Shown piece by piece: positions 1 through 6,760 of a stretch of 8,554 nt of DNA (position 1 is the first letter of the stretch; the number at the start of each line of letters is the position of its first letter). This DNA is from Bryobacteraceae bacterium. GTDB lineage: Bacteria > Acidobacteriota > Terriglobia > Bryobacterales > Bryobacteraceae. The notes beneath the pieces were generated by a model. That model saw nothing but the letters and a program-made list of their open reading frames with translations, made no database searches and had not been told where the DNA came from. Both the position numbers and the translations under genes were made by a program. The stretch is taken from NCBI GenBank assembly GCA_014379815.1, contig JACMLA010000131.1, positions 1 through 8,554 on the forward strand, given 5' to 3'.

Positions 1-1068
1 ACAGATCCCAAGGACGTGATTGCGCTCAAGGACACCAATTCGTGTCCTGCGTGGATTACAGCAAACGACCAGGGAACCGGATACTATCACCTGCTGTATC
101 AGGGAGACCTGAACCAGAAGCTGCTGAAAAACTCCTCTCAGTTGTCAGTTGCCGAGAGAGTGGATCTGCTACGAAATGCCGATGCATTGCTTCAGGCGGG
201 GAAGCTTCCGGCAGGCGACGCTTTATCTCTGGCCAGACAGTTTCGGAATGGACCGGAGCGGGACGTGATCACGGCGTCCATCAAGATCGTCAACAAGGTG
301 CGACGCTTTGTAGATCCCTCGATGGAGCCAACGTACGCAAAACTGATTCGGGACCTGTTCGGGGAGAAGGCACGGAGCCTCGGCTGGAAGAGCACTGCTG
401 GAGAAGATGACGACACACGGCTATTGCGGCCTGAAGTGCTCGACATTGTCGGCACTCTGGGTCAGGATCCACAGCTTGCTTCAGAAGCGAAGGGCCTCGC
501 TTTAAAGTGGCTCATAGATCGGAGCGCCGTGCAGGCCGACATGGTTTCCGCTGTCCTTGGGGTCGCAGCTTTCCACGGCGATACGGGGCTATTCGAACAA
601 CTTCTGACTGCGGCCAAGCAGTCGAAAGACCGGCGCGAACGGGAAAGGATTCTTACTGCTTTAAGCCAGTTCCGGGATCCCGCGATCGCAAACCGTGCAC
701 TGGGCCTGATGCTGACTGACGAACTCGATCTTCGCGAATTGCTGCAGACGCTGAACGTGTTGCAGGTGAATCCTGAGACGCGGGAGCTGCCATGGAAATT
801 CGTAGTAGCCAACTATGACAAGCTGTCGCCCCGACTGCCTAATTTACTGGGTGTTGGCGGTGCTGCGATGCTTCCGGAATCTGCGATATCGTTCTGCGAC
901 GAGGAACATTACAAGGCGGCGCAAAGCTTCTTTACGCCCCGCATGAAAGACGTCAACGGAGGGCAGAAAAATCTCGACGTGACCCTGGAGGCGATACAAC
1001 TTTGCACTGCCCGTGCGGCGGTGCAGACTCCTGAGATCAATCGCTTTCTGGAAGCTTATAAAAACTGA
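1..1068 (+). CDS. M1-family aminopeptidase, C-terminal (ERAP1-like) domain, 5' partial
   Basis: The frame is open from the first base of the window and stops with TGA at 1066-1068, giving 355 visible residues. The GTG at 16 is internal, because the frame is already open before it. The N-terminal visible part, AWITANDQGTGYYHLLY, matches the start of the ERAP1-like C-terminal domain of M1 zinc aminopeptidases (usual form W.. N..GTGYYR..Y). The rest is almost entirely predicted helix of the HEAT/ARM-like type seen in that domain, including segments such as LLRPEVLDIVGTLGQDP and ERILTALSQFRDPAIANRAL. In the family this domain closes over the active site and helps select peptide substrates. The catalytic GAMEN and HExxH motifs would lie upstream and cannot be checked, so activity is inferred. 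The gene ends one base from the convergent reductase gene. No signal peptide can be judged. The family call is fairly secure; the substrate is unknown. Confidence 0.82.
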   Translation, partial: TDPKDVIALKDTNSCPAWITANDQGTGYYHLLYQGDLNQKLLKNSSQLSVAERVDLLRNADALLQAGKLPAGDALSLARQFRNGPERDVITASIKIVNKVRRFVDPSMEPTYAKLIRDLFGEKARSLGWKSTAGEDDDTRLLRPEVLDIVGTLGQDPQLASEAKGLALKWLIDRSAVQADMVSAVLGVAAFHGDTGLFEQLLTAAKQSKDRRERERILTALSQFRDPAIANRALGLMLTDELDLRELLQTLNVLQVNPETRELPWKFVVANYDKLSPRLPNLLGVGGAAMLPESAISFCDEEHYKAAQSFFTPRMKDVNGGQKNLDVTLEAIQLCTARAAVQTPEINRFLEAYKN

Positions 1069-1069
1069 T

Positions 1070-2104
1070 TTAGGCGGAAACGGCACTCAAAGCGCCGACT
1101 TCACTCAGGATGGAGTCGGCGATTAGGGCACCGTGAAAGCGTCCATTCTCAATGAAGATTTCGTTGGTGTGCATGCCCGCGACAATGACGCCAGCAAGAT
1201 AAATTCCTTTACGTGCACTCTCGAGGGTGACAGGATCGGTCACAGGCTTCATGGTCGCCGGCTGCAGTGTAATTCCCATGGTGCCGAGGAAGTCGAGGTC
1301 GGGTCGATAGCCTGTCATTGCCAGAACGAAATCGTTAGGAATCGTGACCATTCCATCCGGAGTGGTGATGTCAATTTCAGCCGCCCGGATGGCGGACACC
1401 GACGAATTGAAGTAGGCCTTCACCTCTCCTGCTTTGATCCGGTTCTCGATGTTTGGCTTGATCCAGTACTTCACGTTGTGATGAATCGCGGGACCCCGGT
1501 GAATCAGAGTAACGCTCCGAGCACCCGTCCAGAACAGTTCCAGACACGCGATAGCGGCTGAGTTTTTGGCGCCGATCACTGCAACATCTGTCTGCCAGTA
1601 GGGATGCGCTTCCTTGTAGTAATGGGTCACCTTAGGAAGATCCTCACCCGCGCATCCGATCGGATTTGGAATGTCATAGAAGCCGGTTGCAAGGACCACT
1701 TTCCGACATCGATAGGCGTGGCGATCCTGCGCATGGTCTCGTGTAACCACGCGAAAATCTCCGTCCTCTCCCGAAACACTCTGAACCGTTTCGTACTGGT
1801 GAATATCCAGCGAATAATGCGCTGCCACGCGCCGGTAGTACTTCAGTCCTTCGATCCGGGTTGGTTTATCGCCGAGCGAAGTCATCGGCAGATCGCCGAT
1901 CTCCAGCAACTCAGGCGTCGTAAAGAAGACCATGTTTGACGGATAGTTCGCCAGCGAATTGCAGAGACAACCTTTCTCTATGCAGAACGCACGCAAGCCG
2001 CGCTTCTTCAACTCAATGGCGCAGGCCAGACCTGTTGGTCCCGCTCCAATGACGATAGCGTCCCAAAGATCGGCCCTTTCTGAATTCTTAGGTTGTGTGC
2101 TCAC
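1070..2104 (-). CDS. ypdA: YpdA-like FAD/NAD(P)H-dependent (putative bacillithiol disulfide) reductase
   Basis: This 344-residue protein is a two-Rossmann-fold flavoprotein. The FAD site is IGAGPTG at residues 19-25, with a following acidic IEK at 42-44. The second nucleotide-binding site is IGAKNSA at 177-183. The ATGFYD segment (139-144) and the C-terminal NEIFIENGRFHG (314-325) are typical of the YpdA family, as are NYPSNMVFFTTPE.LEIGDLP and HYYKEAHPYW. Known YpdA (Bdr) reduces bacillithiol disulfide with NADPH in the cytoplasm. The GTG start is favoured by GAGGG at 2111-2115 (minus strand), six bases upstream, and by the GTGA overlap with the alaS stop; the two genes should be translationally coupled. 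One oddity is that the residue after GxGP is Thr24, whereas as I recall Firmicute YpdA has a cysteine (GGGPCG) there. Bacillithiol biosynthesis genes are not in the window, so the substrate is inferred. Confidence 0.85.
   Translation of the reverse strand: MSTQPKNSERADLWDAIVIGAGPTGLACAIELKKRGLRAFCIEKGCLCNSLANYPSNMVFFTTPELLEIGDLPMTSLGDKPTRIEGLKYYRRVAAHYSLDIHQYETVQSVSGEDGDFRVVTRDHAQDRHAYRCRKVVLATGFYDIPNPIGCAGEDLPKVTHYYKEAHPYWQTDVAVIGAKNSAAIACLELFWTGARSVTLIHRGPAIHHNVKYWIKPNIENRIKAGEVKAYFNSSVSAIRAAEIDITTPDGMVTIPNDFVLAMTGYRPDLDFLGTMGITLQPATMKPVTDPVTLESARKGIYLAGVIVAGMHTNEIFIENGRFHGALIADSILSEVGALSAVSA
1082..1120. other. Hairpin-forming sequence at the convergent gene ends
   Basis: GCCGACT (1094-1100) is complementary to AGTCGGC (1114-1120). 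The stem extends inward by a G-T wobble, C-G and A-T to ten pairs with a seven-base loop. A second, smaller inverted repeat lies at 1082-1096 (GGC.CT / AG.GCC type) and shares bases with the first. Both are inside the last codons of the reductase gene. On the minus strand a short T-run (TTTTT, complement of 1060-1064) comes well after the smaller hairpin, too far for a standard terminator. On the plus strand no T-run follows. I treat it as a weak candidate for ending convergent transcription. Confidence 0.3.
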
Positions 2105-2115
2105 AAGAGGCCCTC
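2101..2115 (-). promoter_or_regulatory. Coupled stop/start GTGA junction with internal RBS (alaS to ypdA-like)
   Basis: On the minus strand the last alaS bases contain GAGGG (complement of 2111-2115), then six bases, then GTGA. In this junction the GTG start of the reductase (2104-2102) overlaps the TGA stop of alaS (2103-2101). A Shine-Dalgarno sequence inside the upstream gene with a four-base overlap is the usual arrangement for translational re-initiation, so the two proteins are probably made from one message. It also decides the start of the reductase. Confidence 0.75.
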
Positions 2116-4740
2116 GACTGTGGCGTAGACGTTTTCCAGCGCGCCCGGCAAGGCCTCCACATCGGAACCGCCGGCTTCGGCCATGTCAGGGCGTCCGCCG
2201 CCTTTTCCGCCAACGGCGGCCGCAACGACCCCCGCCAGTTTTCCCGCATGCACTTTCGAGGTCAGATCCTTAGTAACGGCCGAGATGATGGACACTTTCG
2301 AGTCATCCGCGGTCGTGGCGAGAACGACGATCCCGCTCTTCCACTTATTGCGCAAAGAATCCGCCAGTTCCCGCAATTGCTGACGATCCATTCCGGCAAC
2401 CTGAGCAGAGAGCACGCGAACACCTTTCAAAGTGCGGGAGAAGCCTTCGAGCTCAGACATCTGGGCATGGGCCACTCTGGTCTTAAGCTGCTCGATCTCA
2501 CGCTCCAGCTGGCGCTGCTGGTTCACCAGACGTTCCACCTGCTCCGCGACGTTGTCTTCTGAGCCGCGCATAATGGCCGCGACTTTCCCGATGGTACCGA
2601 CCGTCTCCTGGAAACGCCGCAGGGCACTCTCGCCAGTAACTGCCTCGAGCCTTCGCACACCGGCAGAGATAGAGCCTTCATAAACAATTTTGCAGATTCC
2701 GATATCGCCAGTACGCGACACGTGGGTGCCCCCACACAACTCGCGGCTGAAGTCTGGCACGCTTACCACGCGCACTGTGTCGCCATACTTCTCACCGAAT
2801 AAAGCCATAGCACCTGTGGCAAGAGCCTGCTCAATGGGTAAGATGTCTGTCGTTACTGGTGAGTTGGCAAGAATCTGCTCGTTTGCAATCCTCTCGATCT
2901 CTTCGAGTTCTTCACTGTCTACCGAAGCGTAGTGGCTGAAATCAAAACGCAGGCGTGTCGGTTCGACGACGCTACCTGCTTGCTTCACGTGGGGTCCCAG
3001 GATCTGCCTCAGAGCGGCGTGCAGAAGATGTGTCGCTGTATGATTTCGCACCGTGGCCCGGCGGAGGGCGGATTCCACGCGAGCCTGCAGCACGTCGCCC
3101 ACGCTGATCGGGGAAAGCGTCGTGATGCGGTGAACGGAGAGACCGGGAACAGCGGGGTATGTCGACTCTACCGTTGCGACCTTCTCCTCGCCGCGATAGA
3201 GGCTGCCAGAATCGCCGACCTGACCTCCGGCTTCGGCATAGAACGGTGTCTGATCCAGAACCAGTTCGGCCCTTACGCCCGCTGGAAGAGAGCTCTGCAA
3301 CTGTGCTTCGGCAACTAACGCGCGGACCACGGATGCTCCGTAGTGAGTCGAGTCGTATCCAAGGAATTTGGTTCTTCCTTGCGCTAAAAGCTCCTGATAC
3401 ACAGGAGCGACATGAGCTTTCTCGGCGCCTTTCCAACTGGCCCGCGCACGCTCCCGCTGACGGTCCATCTCGGCCCCAAAGCCTTCCCTGTCGATGGCGA
3501 GGCCAAACTCGCGAGCCATTTCCTCCTGCTCGTCAATGGCGAGGCCGAACGTATCGTAAAGCCGAAAAGCGGCGGGCCCGGGAAGGATTCCGCCTTCGGC
3601 CGATCTGGCTTCATCCTGAAAGACGCGCTCGGCAACCTGGAAGGTGTTGGCGTAGCGTTGCTCTTCTTCCCGCACGACGCGGGCTACACGGTCCGCACTC
3701 TCCACCATTTCGGGGTAGGCCGGCTTCATCCAGTCCGCAACGAACCCGGTCATCTTGTGAAGGAATGGTTCCTGCACACCGAGCATGCGCGCGTTACGCA
3801 TCGCTCGGCGCATGATCTTGCGGAGGACGTAACCGCGGCCCTCGTTGGATGGAGTGACGCTGTCATTGATCAAAAACGCGGCTGCACGTGCATGGTCGGC
3901 GCAGATACGGAGGACCACGTCCGTACGGGGGTCGTGTCCGTACTCTACACGGAAGAGACCTGAGGCGAACTCAATAATGGGCAACAGCAGGTCGGTATCG
4001 AAATTGGTGAGCTTGCCTTGCAGGACAGCGGCGACCCGCTCTAAACCCATTCCGGTATCGATCGAGGGTCTTGGCAGTTTGTGAAAAACACCGTCCGGGG
4101 AACGGTCGAACTGCATGAAAACCAGATTCCAGATTTCGACAAAACGCCCGCCGGCATCAAGGGGAAATTGCTCCTGTTCCCGCCCAGGCTCAGCGGCTTC
4201 GACACCTAAGTCGTAATGAATCTCCGAGCATGGACCACAGGGGCCAGTGTCTCCCATCTGCCAGAAGTTATCTTTCTCGTCGAGGCGAAAAATGCGATCC
4301 GACGGAACTCCTGCAACCTTTTGCCACAGTTCCTCCGCTTCGTCATCTTCACGAAACACCGTGATATACAACCGGTTCTTATCGAGGCCGTACTGCTTCG
4401 TCAAAAGGTCCCACGCAAAGTCGATTGCCTCGGCCTTGAAGTAGTCGCCAAACGAGAAATTCCCCAGCATCTCAAAGAAGGTGTGATGACGGCGGGTGTA
4501 TCCTACATTCTCAAGATCGTTATGTTTACCGCCAGCACGAACACACTTCTGAGAGGATGAGGCACGGCTGTAATCTCGCGTCTCAAGGCCGAGGAAGATA
4601 TCCTTAAACTGATTCATCCCTGCGTTCGTGAACAGGAGCGTGGGATCATTCGCCGGGACAAGCGAACCGCTGCGAACGGCGCGGTGCCCCTTTCCGGCAA
4701 AATAGTCAAGGAACTTCTGGCGTGTTTCGTGTCCTGTCAT
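2101..4740 (-). CDS. alaS: Alanine--tRNA ligase
   Basis: AlaRS charges tRNA-Ala with alanine and hydrolyses Ser- and Gly-tRNA-Ala in the cytoplasm. With the start at 4740 it has 879 residues, close to the usual 870-880. The class II catalytic core comes first, with NDPTLLFTNAGMNQFKD (31-47), CVRAGGKHNDLENVGYT.RHHTFFEMLGNFSFGDYF (66-101) and DTGMGLERVAAVLQG (228-242). The editing domain carries the zinc-site residues HTATH (567-571) and CGGTH (669-673). A charged coiled-coil-like stretch at about 733-762 leads to the C-Ala domain, with AVGGKGGGRPDMAEAGG at 842-858. The frame stays open to 4851, but the extra 37 residues do not resemble AlaRS. The start at 4740 gives the canonical N-terminus (MTGHETRQKFLDYFAGKGH) and has GGAA seven bases upstream. 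All key residues are present. The gene runs divergently from rplU and overlaps the downstream reductase by four bases. Confidence 0.98.
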   Translation of the reverse strand: MTGHETRQKFLDYFAGKGHRAVRSGSLVPANDPTLLFTNAGMNQFKDIFLGLETRDYSRASSSQKCVRAGGKHNDLENVGYTRRHHTFFEMLGNFSFGDYFKAEAIDFAWDLLTKQYGLDKNRLYITVFREDDEAEELWQKVAGVPSDRIFRLDEKDNFWQMGDTGPCGPCSEIHYDLGVEAAEPGREQEQFPLDAGGRFVEIWNLVFMQFDRSPDGVFHKLPRPSIDTGMGLERVAAVLQGKLTNFDTDLLLPIIEFASGLFRVEYGHDPRTDVVLRICADHARAAAFLINDSVTPSNEGRGYVLRKIMRRAMRNARMLGVQEPFLHKMTGFVADWMKPAYPEMVESADRVARVVREEEQRYANTFQVAERVFQDEARSAEGGILPGPAAFRLYDTFGLAIDEQEEMAREFGLAIDREGFGAEMDRQRERARASWKGAEKAHVAPVYQELLAQGRTKFLGYDSTHYGASVVRALVAEAQLQSSLPAGVRAELVLDQTPFYAEAGGQVGDSGSLYRGEEKVATVESTYPAVPGLSVHRITTLSPISVGDVLQARVESALRRATVRNHTATHLLHAALRQILGPHVKQAGSVVEPTRLRFDFSHYASVDSEELEEIERIANEQILANSPVTTDILPIEQALATGAMALFGEKYGDTVRVVSVPDFSRELCGGTHVSRTGDIGICKIVYEGSISAGVRRLEAVTGESALRRFQETVGTIGKVAAIMRGSEDNVAEQVERLVNQQRQLEREIEQLKTRVAHAQMSELEGFSRTLKGVRVLSAQVAGMDRQQLRELADSLRNKWKSGIVVLATTADDSKVSIISAVTKDLTSKVHAGKLAGVVAAAVGGKGGGRPDMAEAGGSDVEALPGALENVYATVEGLL

Positions 4741-4797
4741 GGGATATTTCCAGCTTCCCATATGTGCACAATGGCAGCGGGTCACTGATCTCCAGCG

Positions 4798-4826
4798 TTG
4801 CTGATTTTCTGAGCCTGGTGTACACT
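4798..4826 (+). promoter_or_regulatory. Candidate sigma-70-type promoter for rplU-rpmA
   Basis: TTGCTG (4798-4803) and TACACT (4821-4826) are separated by 17 bases. They match three of six and four of six bases of the TTGACA/TATAAT consensus. Transcription would start near 4833 and give a leader of about 135 bases containing both hairpins before rplU. The -10 overlaps the palindrome GTGTACAC (4818-4825). This is a weak, eye-picked match and the consensus of this organism is unknown. Confidence 0.28.
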
Positions 4827-4896
4827 CTAAGTTTGCGGGCCGTGAGGTCACGTCTGTATCTGCATGCGCAAGCTGTTTCCGTTGCGCCGAACCCCA

Positions 4897-4957
4897 CCCA
4901 GATCACAATGCTGACGCTCTGGTGATATCTGGGGACTGCGCAGCTAAGAGCTGGCGC
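4897..4957 (+). promoter_or_regulatory. Structured rplU mRNA leader: two hairpins next to the RBS
   Basis: Hairpin 1 pairs CCCAGAT (4897-4903) with ATCTGGG (4927-4933). It then continues with CAC (4904-4906) and GTG (4922-4924) after a two-base bulge, giving ten pairs around a 15-base loop. Hairpin 2 pairs GCG-CAGCT (4938-4945) with AGCTG-CGC (4949-4957), eight pairs with one bulged G (4954) and a three-base AAG loop. Hairpin 2 ends three bases before the AAAGGA ribosome binding site (4961-4966) of rplU. Ribosomal protein leaders are often folded this way for autogenous control, and L21 leaders are known in Firmicutes. That this one binds L21 or L27 is inference. Confidence 0.45.
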
Positions 4958-4969
4958 GAAAAAGGACCT

Positions 4970-5287
4970 ATGTACGCGATTATTGAAAATGGCGGGAAAC
5001 AGTACCGCGTTGCTCCGGGAGAGACGGTTCGCGTGGAATCGATCGCCCACGAGATCGGGGACACGCTGGAGCTGACAGGCGTCGGCATCAAAGCCGTCTC
5101 GAACGAGGATGGGAAGCTTCTCACGGGCAGCGAAATCAGCACTGCTAAAGTCACGGCAACGGTGAGTAAGCACGGCCGGGGCGAGAAGTTGATTGTATTC
5201 AAGTTTAAGCGCAAAAAGCAGTATCGACGGACTTATGGTCACCGGCAGAATTACACCGAGCTGACCATCGATCAAGTCACGCTGTAA
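4970..5287 (+). CDS. rplU: 50S ribosomal protein L21
   Basis: L21 is a structural protein of the large ribosomal subunit that binds 23S rRNA. The 105-residue product is close to the usual length of about 103. It starts with the classic [14 protein letters not shown] and carries the C-terminal signature [19 protein letters not shown] (78-96) followed by an ELTI.QV.L ending. The start at 4970 is chosen because it gives the family N-terminus; the frame is open for 16 more codons upstream with no homology. AAAGGA at 4961-4966 is the ribosome binding site, with an unusually short spacing of three bases. rpmA follows after ten bases, with its own RBS (AGGAG) beginning on the last base of the rplU stop codon. 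Expression is probably from a promoter in the divergent region, with possible control through the folded leader. Confidence 0.98.
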   Translation: MYAIIENGGKQYRVAPGETVRVESIAHEIGDTLELTGVGIKAVSNEDGKLLTGSEISTAKVTATVSKHGRGEKLIVFKFKRKKQYRRTYGHRQNYTELTIDQVTL

Positions 5288-5297
5288 GGAGTTCCCG

Positions 5298-5636
5298 ATG
5301 GCACATAAAAAAGGTTTAGGCAGTTCTAAAAATGGCCGCGATTCGAATTCCCAACGACTTGGAGTAAAAGCGTTTGGTGGGGAACTGGTCAGCGGCGGTT
5401 CGATAATCGTCCGACAGCGCGGGACGCATTTCAAGCCAGGCACCAATGTGGGCCTCGGCAAGGACGACACCCTGTTTGCGAAGATCAATGGCTTCGTTAC
5501 GTTCCGGGACCGGGGCCGCTTCGGTAAGTTTGTTAGTATTCAGCCGCTTGGTGAGCCACAACTGGCTGCCGTCGCGACGCCGGGTATTCAGCCAGAAAGT
5601 CCGGCTGTTGAACCCGAAACACCCGTTATTCAATAA
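5298..5636 (+). CDS. rpmA: 50S ribosomal protein L27 with a Pro/Glu-rich C-terminal tail
   Basis: L27 sits by the peptidyl transferase centre and its N-terminal arm reaches the tRNA acceptor ends. The sequence begins [16 protein letters not shown] and continues with [23 protein letters not shown] (37-49) and [13 protein letters not shown] (51-63), all standard. No Firmicute-type N-terminal prepeptide precedes the MAHKK arm. The core ends near residue 84, but the protein is 112 residues long against the usual 85 or so. The extra part (about 86-112) is low-complexity, rich in Pro, Glu, Ala and Val, and contains the imperfect repeat PESPAV / PETPVI. It is followed directly by a normal stop codon. 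AGGAG at 5287-5291, six bases before the ATG, fixes the start. The gene is co-transcribed with rplU and ends 23 bases before a strong terminator. Confidence 0.97.
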   Translation: MAHKKGLGSSKNGRDSNSQRLGVKAFGGELVSGGSIIVRQRGTHFKPGTNVGLGKDDTLFAKINGFVTFRDRGRFGKFVSIQPLGEPQLAAVATPGIQPESPAVEPETPVIQ

Positions 5637-5659
5637 GTTTCGACCTAAGGATCTTAGTT

Positions 5660-5700
5660 AACCCGGTCTCGCACCCCGCGTGGCCGGGTTCTTTCGTTTT
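5660..5700 (+). terminator. Intrinsic terminator after rplU-rpmA
   Basis: AACCCGG (5660-5666) pairs with CCGGGTT (5684-5690). Inward, a T-G wobble, a C-G pair, one T/T mismatch and CGC/GCG (5670-5672 with 5678-5680) close a five-base ACCCC loop, for about twelve pairs in all. The T-rich tail CTTTCGTTTT (5691-5700) follows at once. Only the plus strand has the T-tract, so it faces rplU-rpmA. The obgE start codon is nine bases beyond the tail. A smaller inverted repeat, CTAAG/CTTAG (5645-5657), lies just before it. Confidence 0.82.
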
Positions 5701-5709
5701 AGCACTCTG

Positions 5710-6750
5710 ATGTTCATCGACGAAGTAAAAATCAAAGTAAAAGCCGGCAATGGTGGTAACGGAATCCTTGCATTCCGCAGGGAGAAGTTTGTCCCACGCG
5801 GTGGTCCGTCTGGCGGAGACGGAGGGCGTGGAGGCGATGTAGTGCTGTTTTCCAGTACGCATTACAACACTCTGCTGCATTTCCGCTTTAATCCGGAGCA
5901 TACCGCTGAGCGTGGGCGCCACGGCGAGGGCAGTAACCGCACCGGTCATGATGGCGCGTCTATTGAGGTTCCAGTTCCAGTTGGAACCGTTATTTACGAC
6001 GAGAACACGGGAAACAAGCTTTTTGACTTTACCGCTGCGGACCAGCGCTTCCGGGTGGCAAAGGGCGGCAGAGGCGGTCGCGGCAATGCCCGATTCGTTT
6101 CCGCTACTCATCAAACCCCAATGGAGCATGAGGACGGTAAACCGGGTGATGAAAAGCACCTGCGTCTGGAGCTGAAACTGCTTGCCGATGTTGGACTTGT
6201 CGGATTCCCTAATGCGGGGAAATCGACGCTAATTTCCCGAGTTTCTGCAGCCAGACCGAAGATTGCAGATTATCCTTTCACCACTTTAGAGCCGAACCTG
6301 GGTGTCGTGGATATGGGCAATTATCGGAGTTTCGTTGTCGCCGATATTCCGGGGCTGATCGAAGGTGCCCATGAGGGTGCCGGCCTCGGTATTCAGTTCC
6401 TGCGTCACGTCGAGCGAACGCGGCTGCTGGTCCATCTGGTAGACGTTTCGGAACTGACAGGCCGGGATCCTGTCGAGGACTTCGAGGTGATTCTGCGAGA
6501 GCTGGCGAGTTTCAGTGACGAGCTTGCCGCAAAACCAATGTTTGTGGTGGCCAGCAAGATCGACGCCGCACAGGATGAGGAAGCCGTGGCCTCGGTACAG
6601 AAGGCTGCCAGCGATCGGGGCTATCGCTTCTTTCGTCTCTCTTCGGTTACCGGGGAGGGCCTGGAAGCCCTTAAATTCGCGATGGGTGAGGTTGTCCTTG
6701 CGGCCACGCCGGAACTGGCACTGCAAGGAACTGAAAAACCGCTACACTGA
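5710..6750 (+). CDS. obgE: Obg-family GTPase (ribosome assembly)
   Basis: Obg is a GTPase that binds the 50S subunit and acts in late ribosome assembly and stress responses. The glycine-rich Obg fold covers residues 1-158 ([45 protein letters not shown]). The G domain follows with G1 GFPNAGKST (165-173), switch residues TT (191-192), G3 DIPGLIEG (212-219), G4 SKID (282-285) and G5 SSVTGEG (311-317). The G4 motif has Ser where NKxD is standard. At 346 residues it lacks the extra C-terminal domain found in longer Obg proteins. The frame is open ten codons further upstream, but the start at 5710 gives the exact family N-terminus. No clear Shine-Dalgarno sequence precedes it, and the terminator tail ends nine bases upstream. 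The glycosyltransferase gene starts ten bases after the stop. Confidence 0.97.
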   Translation: MFIDEVKIKVKAGNGGNGILAFRREKFVPRGGPSGGDGGRGGDVVLFSSTHYNTLLHFRFNPEHTAERGRHGEGSNRTGHDGASIEVPVPVGTVIYDENTGNKLFDFTAADQRFRVAKGGRGGRGNARFVSATHQTPMEHEDGKPGDEKHLRLELKLLADVGLVGFPNAGKSTLISRVSAARPKIADYPFTTLEPNLGVVDMGNYRSFVVADIPGLIEGAHEGAGLGIQFLRHVERTRLLVHLVDVSELTGRDPVEDFEVILRELASFSDELAAKPMFVVASKIDAAQDEEAVASVQKAASDRGYRFFRLSSVTGEGLEALKFAMGEVVLAATPELALQGTEKPLH

Positions 6751-6760
6751 AATCAAATCC

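Larger units (their letters stand above)
4741..4969. promoter_or_regulatory. Divergent intergenic region, alaS / rplU
   Basis: These 229 bases separate the start codons of alaS (leftward) and rplU (rightward), so they should hold both promoters and both leaders. I see no convincing gene inside; open frames that cross it are extensions or shadows. The left part holds the alaS RBS (GGAA, complement of 4748-4751) and an eight-base palindrome TGTGCACA at 4763-4770. The middle has a weak plus-strand promoter candidate and a second palindrome GTGTACAC at 4818-4825. The right part folds into the rplU leader hairpins. No good minus-strand promoter for alaS could be picked by eye. Confidence 0.7.

Noticed and set aside
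3159..3963. Two long plus-strand open frames (218 and 183 codons) inside alaS
   Set aside because: They are antisense to the conserved AlaRS coding region and give Arg/Pro/Ser-rich, non-homologous proteins, typical of shadow frames in GC-rich genes.
4741..4851. A 37-codon N-terminal extension of AlaRS
   Set aside because: The residues do not resemble AlaRS. Start at 4740 gives the family N-terminus and length, with GGAA seven bases upstream; the in-frame ATG at 4761 has no RBS.
4706..5488. A 260-codon minus-strand frame covering the alaS/rplU gap, rplU and part of rpmA
   Set aside because: It is opposite two unmistakable ribosomal protein genes and has no recognisable domain or RBS.
5626..6159. 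A 177-codon minus-strand frame opposite the 5' end of obgE
   Set aside because: It is antisense to the highly conserved glycine-rich Obg domain and the terminator; no homology is seen.
6515..6760. An 82-codon upstream extension of the glycosyltransferase frame
   Set aside because: It overlaps the obgE G domain in another frame. GT2 homology starts precisely at the ATG at 6761.
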